A stretch of DNA of 64,000 bases from Marmoricola sp. (GTDB lineage: Bacteria; Actinomycetota; Actinomycetes; Propionibacteriales; Nocardioidaceae): contig JAOPXD010000056.1 in NCBI GenBank assembly GCA_025965315.1, forward strand, positions 1 through 64,000, written 5' to 3'. Shown one piece after another: positions 59,511 to 64,000 of the stretch (its first letter is position 1; each line of letters begins with the position of its first letter). Below the pieces are notes generated by a model. That model worked only from the letters and a program-made list of their open reading frames with translations. It was not told the origin of the DNA and did not search any database. The translations under genes and the position numbers were made by a program.

Positions 59511-60097
59511 GCCACGAACCGCATGTCGGAGATGAGCCAGCGGTCACCCGTCTTCTCGGCGACCACCCGTAACCGGTAGTACCGGGCCTCGGCCTTGGGG
59601 GTCTGGTTGTTCTTGAGCTCCTGGACGACCGCGACCACCATGGTGACCTTCCGGTCCTTGACGTTCAGGCTCGAGATCCCCGACGACGCGACGGTCGCCG
59701 TCGCCGTGACCCCCGCCGACTTGACCGTGGACGCGAAGGTCTGCGCGATCTGGCCCAGCTGGTCCTTGAACGCCCCGGTCGAGCGGGAAAGCATGTCCTT
59801 CACGTAGGTGTCCGCGGTCGCCGCCGACGGCGACGTCAGCTCCACCACTGCGGTGGTGATCGCAACGGTGGCCTGCTGCCGCAGGGCGGTCTCGTTGTTG
59901 GACCTGGCGTGGTTGTACGACCGGATCTGGAACGGGACGAGTACCGCAAGGGCAATCACGGCGACGACGAGGACAGCGACGGCAGCCAGGCTCCTGCGGC
60001 TCGCCGGCACGGCCGCTGCAGCGCCCTGCCAGGGAAGCTCGAGAGCAACCTCGTTGTCCGGACCCTCGTCCTCAGCGTCGGTCTGGGGTGGTTCCAC
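59507..60097 (-). CDS. Mce-associated membrane protein
   Basis: A 196-residue protein with an acidic cytoplasmic N-terminus (about 1-33), a transmembrane helix at about 35-56 and an extracytoplasmic domain ending DRWLISDMRFVA. Paralogue-like neighbour of 58983. The start is GTG at 60097, six bases after the mceF stop. Confidence 0.85.
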   Translation of the reverse strand: MEPPQTDAEDEGPDNEVALELPWQGAAAAVPASRRSLAAVAVLVVAVIALAVLVPFQIRSYNHARSNNETALRQQATVAITTAVVELTSPSAATADTYVKDMLSRSTGAFKDQLGQIAQTFASTVKSAGVTATATVASSGISSLNVKDRKVTMVVAVVQELKNNQTPKAEARYYRLRVVAEKTGDRWLISDMRFVA

Positions 60098-60103
60098 GTC
60101 CGG

Positions 60104-61459
60104 TCACTTTCCCATCGTCGACAGGACCAGCTGCTGCCACGTCCTCGGGGGGGTACCGAGCGATCCCGAACCCAGAGCATAGAACTTGCCGTCCGGGCCG
60201 ATGAAGCGGCCGGTCGCGGGCTCGTACAGCGCCTCGTCGAGCGGCTTCTGGCCGGGCAGGTAGGCGACCTTCGGGTCAGCCTCAGGGCGTCCGGTCGCCG
60301 CGATCGCACACTCGTCGACCGTGCCTGCGCGGTACCCGGGGAAGCCCTCGCACGGATAGTTGCGAGCACCCCTGATGACCGACTTGGAGTCCTTGGGCAG
60401 CTTGCAGTAAAGGTCGGGCGGTGTCGGCACCTGGGTGGTGATCCGTGGATCACGCCAGTCCTTCGTCGGGATAAAGCCCTTGGTGCAGGTCGCCGGGTAG
60501 TTGGCCTGGAGCTTGAAGTCGAGGGCGACGCCGCCTTGTGCGTCGTACGGGAGCAGCGCCCCCTGGTAGCCGGCGATCGACGCAGGCAACAGCGCCAGCG
60601 CCTGCTCGGCACCGGGCAGGTACGCGACCAGGGCCTGGCTACTGGTGGTCAGGTTCGTCAGGAGCACCGGCAGCGACGGCTCGAGATCACCGACCAGACT
60701 GGTGAACCGGTCCGCGAACGGCGCGCCGCTCTTGAGCAGCCGGACCAGATCGGCGTTCTTGTCGGACAGCGTGGTGGTGACGCCTGCGAGGTTGTTCACG
60801 CTGCGCAGCTCCTGGTTCCGCAGCTGCACCTGGGTGTTCAGGAACGGCGCCGCGGTGTTGATCAGGTCGGTGGTCGGCCCGACGTTGGCCTGCGCGGTGC
60901 GCAGCAACGAGTCCGACTGGCTGACCAGCGTCTGCAGGTCGTTCGACCCACCGCCGAAGGCTGTCGTGATGTTGTCGAGGAGCTTCGAGAGACCGGTGGG
61001 CGGAATCGAGTCGATCAACCCCTTGACGCTGTCGAGCACGTCCCCGGCCTGAGGCATCCCGACCGTGCGCGACTCAGGAATGGTCGAGCCATCGGTGAGG
61101 TAGGGGCCGCCCTGGCGCGCGGGGACGAGGTCGACGTACTGCTCACCGATGGCGGAGGTGCTGTGGATCGCGGCGATCGCATCCGACGGCACGTCGGAGC
61201 CCTTGTCGATCTGCATCGTGACGATCACGCTGGTGCGCGACGGTTCGAGTGACTTCACCACGCCGACGTCGACGCCGCGGTAGGTGACCCGGGCCGACGG
61301 GTAGAGCCCGGAAACGTCGGCGAACTGGGCGTGCAACGTCATCTGACGGAAGCCGAGCAACCGCGGCAGCCCGACGTACGACACCGACACCGTGGTCATC
61401 GCGATGAGTGCCAGCACGCCGAACACCATCAGCTGGATCCTGCTTTGCTTGAGCAACAT
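60104..61459 (-). CDS. mceF: Mce-family lipid-uptake protein, MceF-type
   Basis: A 451-residue Mce protein: an N-terminal membrane anchor (about 9-28), the MlaD/Mce domain (about 35-115: HAQFADVSGLYPSARVTYRG, then AIGEQYVDLVP), and a long helical region with Thr/Asn/Leu-rich repeats that forms the tunnel. The C-terminal 130 residues are a Cys-containing extracellular part. ATG 61459 shares a base with the mceE stop (TGATG). Part of a heteromeric lipid importer that reaches across the cell envelope. Confidence 0.88.
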   Translation of the reverse strand: MLLKQSRIQLMVFGVLALIAMTTVSVSYVGLPRLLGFRQMTLHAQFADVSGLYPSARVTYRGVDVGVVKSLEPSRTSVIVTMQIDKGSDVPSDAIAAIHSTSAIGEQYVDLVPARQGGPYLTDGSTIPESRTVGMPQAGDVLDSVKGLIDSIPPTGLSKLLDNITTAFGGGSNDLQTLVSQSDSLLRTAQANVGPTTDLINTAAPFLNTQVQLRNQELRSVNNLAGVTTTLSDKNADLVRLLKSGAPFADRFTSLVGDLEPSLPVLLTNLTTSSQALVAYLPGAEQALALLPASIAGYQGALLPYDAQGGVALDFKLQANYPATCTKGFIPTKDWRDPRITTQVPTPPDLYCKLPKDSKSVIRGARNYPCEGFPGYRAGTVDECAIAATGRPEADPKVAYLPGQKPLDEALYEPATGRFIGPDGKFYALGSGSLGTPPRTWQQLVLSTMGK

Positions 61460-62733
61460 CAGCAGCCTCCCAGGAGCTTGGTCAGGAGGTTGCACGCCTT
61501 CGGAGGTGCCGTGGGCGTCCCGGAGGACCCACCGGTCGGGGCGCTCGGTGTGCCGCTGGTCGCCGGGCTGCCCGAGGTCGACCCGGCCTTGGTCGTCGTG
61601 CCCGTCCCTGAGCTCGTCGTGGTTCCCGACGAGCCGGCAGGGGGCACGGTGCCCGACGCCGGCTTGAACGGGTTGATGTGCTCGAAGAAGAGGCTCGGCT
61701 TGTTGAACCCGCTCGAGTCCGCCGGTCCACCGATGAAGTTCGCGGTCAGCTGAGGAAGGGAGAGGTCGAGGGTTCCGTACAGGTTCGCGAAGTCGCCCTT
61801 CACAGCCCCGGCGATGGTCGGCAACGGGAACGGGAACGTGCCCGTCACCTCGAGCGCGTTCGGGATCGACGAGGCTGCCACCCGGATCTTGGTCAGGGTG
61901 GGCTCCAGCTGGCGCAGGTTCGTGACCAGCTCGTCGCCGGACTCACGGATCACCCGGGAGCCGATCGTCCCGAATTCGCCGAGCTTCTCCAGGGCACCGA
62001 CCAGGGTCGCGCGCTCGTGGTTGAGCACCACCAGGCCCGGGGTGATGTGCTGGATGGCTCTCGAGACCGTTGCCCGTTGCCGGGCGAGGGTGCCGGCGAG
62101 CCGGTTGATCGAGGCGATCAGGCCGATGATGTTCTTCTTGTTCTGGTTCAGCGAGGCCAGGAACACGTTCGTCCGGTCGATGAGCTCGCGCGCGTTCTGC
62201 TGCCGTTCGGGCGATCCGACCATGCTGTTGAGCTCGGAGGTGATCGTGTGCAGCTGCGACAGACCACCGCCGTTGAGCACCAGGGACACCGAGGCCAGCA
62301 CGTCTTCCGTCTCGGGATAGTTGCCGGTCCGTGCCGCGGTCACCCTGTCACCGGCCTGCAACCGCGAGGTGCCGGCGTCGGTCGAGCTCGGAGCGACGAC
62401 CTCGACGTACTCCGCCCCGAGCAGGCTGGCCTGGCCGATCTTGAACTGGGTGGTGGCGGGCAGCGGGACGTTCTTCTTGAGCTTCATGGTCACGTCGGCG
62501 TGCCAGTTCTTCATCGCGATCCTGGTGACGGTGCCGATCACGACGCCGTTGTACATCACCCGTGAGTTCGGAACCAGGTTCTCGACGTTCGCGAACTCGG
62601 CGCTGACCTGGTAGCCGTCCGAGCCGGTCGCTACGCCGCCGGGCAGCACGTAGTCGTTGGGCTTCTTGATCGCGCAGCCGGAGAGGGCCATCGCGGCAAC
62701 CAGGGGGATGACGAACAAGCGCAGTCGCTTCAC
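61459..62733 (-). CDS. mceE: Mce-family lipoprotein, MceE (LprK)-type
   Basis: A 424-residue Mce protein with a lipoprotein signal peptide: MKRLRLFVIPLVAAMALSGC, with the lipobox Cys at residue 20. The Mce domain follows (about 40-120: SAEFANVENLVPNSRVMYNG), then the helical tunnel region, and a low-complexity Ser/Thr/Gly/Pro tail of about 60 residues. The lipobox identifies the E position of the operon. ATG overlaps the mceD stop. Confidence 0.9.
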   Translation of the reverse strand: MKRLRLFVIPLVAAMALSGCAIKKPNDYVLPGGVATGSDGYQVSAEFANVENLVPNSRVMYNGVVIGTVTRIAMKNWHADVTMKLKKNVPLPATTQFKIGQASLLGAEYVEVVAPSSTDAGTSRLQAGDRVTAARTGNYPETEDVLASVSLVLNGGGLSQLHTITSELNSMVGSPERQQNARELIDRTNVFLASLNQNKKNIIGLIASINRLAGTLARQRATVSRAIQHITPGLVVLNHERATLVGALEKLGEFGTIGSRVIRESGDELVTNLRQLEPTLTKIRVAASSIPNALEVTGTFPFPLPTIAGAVKGDFANLYGTLDLSLPQLTANFIGGPADSSGFNKPSLFFEHINPFKPASGTVPPAGSSGTTTSSGTGTTTKAGSTSGSPATSGTPSAPTGGSSGTPTAPPKACNLLTKLLGGC

Positions 62734-63980
62734 TTCGAACCTCCGAGGCCGAGGAGGGCGAGCAGGCCCTGCTCACCAGGGGTCGACGGCGACTCCGGCT
62801 TGGAGCCCGGCGCCGACGGCAGGCCGGGTTTCGCCTCCGGGTTGAGACCCGGGATCGGTAGCGTCCCGTTCGGGAAAGCGCTGTCGCCCACTCCGAGCAA
62901 CGAGGCGAAGGGGCCGACGGCCGTCTTGCACTGGTTGCGGAACTCGTCCAGCTTCGGTCCCGAGGTGGCCGGGGTGATTCCGATGACGCCAGCAATCATG
63001 CCGCAGGCCAGACCCGCTCCGGACGCCTGCAGGTTGCCGAGACCCAGCGCCCCGGTGAACGCGTTGTAGCGCGGATCGATGATGTTGTAGAAGTTCACGA
63101 GGGCCGTCGGCGCGACGTGCAGGATCTGCTGGAGCTGCTTGGTCTGTTCAGCCAGCGTCGACGAGAACTCAGCCAGGTCACGAACGCTGCCCGAGATCTG
63201 GGTTCCGTTGTCGTCGAGGAACGTCTTCATCTGACCGAACGCCTGACCCAGGCTGTCCAGGGCGAGCGAGAGCGAGCCGCGGTCCTGGGCGAGGGTGGTG
63301 CTGACGCCGGTGAGCTCGGAGCTGAACTGGCGGACGGCGGCGTCGTTGGTGACCAGGTTCTTCAGGAACACGTCCAGGTTCCGCACGGTGTCGAACAGGT
63401 CGCCGCGGCCGCTCGAGATCGCGGTAGCCGCCTGCGACAACGAGTGGATCGAGTCGTGCAACCGCTGGGCGTTGCCGTGCGCCAGGTTGGTGTTGGCAAC
63501 CCTGATGACCTGGGCGAGTGAGCCGCCCGGGTTGTTCCCGTTGGGGCGCAGGGCGTCGGCCAGGCGTGTCAGCTGAGCCTTGACGTCGTCGAACTCCTCG
63601 GGAACCAGCGTCCGGCTCTCCGGGATGACTGCTCCGGACGCGAGTACCGGGCCCGAGCTGTAGGCGGGGGTGAGCTGGACGAACCGGCTCGCGACCAGGC
63701 TCGGGGACAGCATCACGGCCTTGGCGTCGGCCGGGATCTTCCGCGAGGACGGCACGCTGAACGTCACCCGGACGTAGGTGCCTTCGGGCTTGATTGCATC
63801 GATCCGACCGACCTTGACACCCAGGACGCGGACGTCGTCGCCGACGTACAGGCCCTTGGCTGAGACGAACAGCGCGGATGCCTGGGTATCCCCGGACCCG
63901 CCGATGACTCCGAAGGCGAAGAGCCCGGCGACGATCACCAGCACCAGGACCGCCGTGTTGACCTTGGCCCGCCAGCTCAC
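62730..63980 (-). CDS. mceD: Mce-family lipid-uptake protein, MceD-type
   Basis: A 416-residue Mce protein with one N-terminal membrane anchor (about 8-28), an Mce domain (about 33-112: LFVSAKGLYVGDDVRVLGVK), the helical tunnel segment, and a Pro/Gly-rich C-terminal tail. The start is GTG at 63980, overlapping what looks like the end of mceC (GTGA). Confidence 0.88.
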   Translation of the reverse strand: MSWRAKVNTAVLVLVIVAGLFAFGVIGGSGDTQASALFVSAKGLYVGDDVRVLGVKVGRIDAIKPEGTYVRVTFSVPSSRKIPADAKAVMLSPSLVASRFVQLTPAYSSGPVLASGAVIPESRTLVPEEFDDVKAQLTRLADALRPNGNNPGGSLAQVIRVANTNLAHGNAQRLHDSIHSLSQAATAISSGRGDLFDTVRNLDVFLKNLVTNDAAVRQFSSELTGVSTTLAQDRGSLSLALDSLGQAFGQMKTFLDDNGTQISGSVRDLAEFSSTLAEQTKQLQQILHVAPTALVNFYNIIDPRYNAFTGALGLGNLQASGAGLACGMIAGVIGITPATSGPKLDEFRNQCKTAVGPFASLLGVGDSAFPNGTLPIPGLNPEAKPGLPSAPGSKPESPSTPGEQGLLALLGLGGSK

Positions 63981-64000
63981 TTGGAACCCACCGCTTCGGC
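63977..64000 (-). CDS. 3' end of the preceding mce gene (mceC-like), cut by the window edge
   Basis: The minus strand reads seven codons (AEAVGSK) then TGA, overlapping the mceD GTG by four bases as at other junctions here. The rest of the gene lies outside the window; assignment as mceC rests on the usual mce gene order. Confidence 0.45.
   Translation of the reverse strand, partial: AEAVGSK

Overview
The window is high-GC DNA with ATG/GTG starts, tightly overlapping operons (ATGA, GTGA and TGATG junctions), an mce operon, KshA-like Rieske and Ltp2-like thiolase-fold genes and many acyl-CoA dehydrogenases (ACADs). This points to an actinobacterium. A Nocardioidaceae-type soil organism is my inference from gene content; no rRNA or other phylogenetic marker is present to fix it.

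Layout. 1-5.0 kb: a three-gene plus-strand unit for uptake and demethylation of a methylated amine (APC permease, choline-kinase-like phosphotransferase, dimethylglycine/sarcosine dehydrogenase-like flavoprotein). 5.0-6.6 kb: two tandem paralogous DUF347-type membrane proteins. 6.8-7.5 kb: tRNA-Tyr and yajQ. 7.6-11.3 kb: an ABC exporter with its own histidine kinase and response regulator. 11.3-15.7 kb: two crotonase-family genes, a CoA-transferase with an N-terminal extension and a YtcJ-like amidohydrolase. 15.7-59 kb: a large catabolic island for CoA-activated, probably bulky alicyclic or isoprenoid acids. 59-64 kb: the distal end of an mce operon (part of mceC, then mceD, mceE, mceF and two Mce-associated genes), which probably imports a lipophilic substrate.

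The island contains nine ACADs (several in adjacent pairs like the alpha2beta2 steroid-CoA dehydrogenases), three acyl-CoA synthetases, two CoA-transferases, four thiolase-superfamily genes plus a thiolase-like/DUF35 fusion, a MaoC hydratase next to an Ltp2-like/DUF35 retro-aldolase pair, two SDRs, two enoyl-CoA hydratases, two PF04909-type amidohydrolases, an F420-type LLM oxidoreductase, a KshA-like Rieske oxygenase, a P450 with its 3Fe-4S ferredoxin, and a GMC alcohol oxidase with an aldehyde dehydrogenase. A plausible flow is uptake by Mce, oxidation of a terminal carbon by P450/GMC/ALDH, CoA ligation, dehydrogenation by heteromeric ACADs, hydration, and thiolytic or retro-aldol cleavage. 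Classical steroid ring-cleavage genes (kstD, hsaACDB, kshB) are not in the window, so the substrate is open.

The most interesting signal is regulatory. A 16-bp imperfect palindrome with consensus TTGACGAAAGTGTCAA (TTGAC-N6-GTCAA) occurs at least eleven times between 19.7 and 57.3 kb. Ten copies lie at or just upstream of the 5' ends of island operons and one lies between convergent 3' ends. Two flank the TetR-family regulator at 19898, which is therefore the best candidate for the regulon's repressor. A second TetR gene (53970) has its own, different 17-bp perfect palindrome and probably controls the ferredoxin/P450 operon. A degraded Fic-domain (mobile mystery protein B-like) fragment at 33.8-34.1 kb abuts a CoA-transferase gene that has lost its usual C-terminal end, marking a past rearrangement inside the island.
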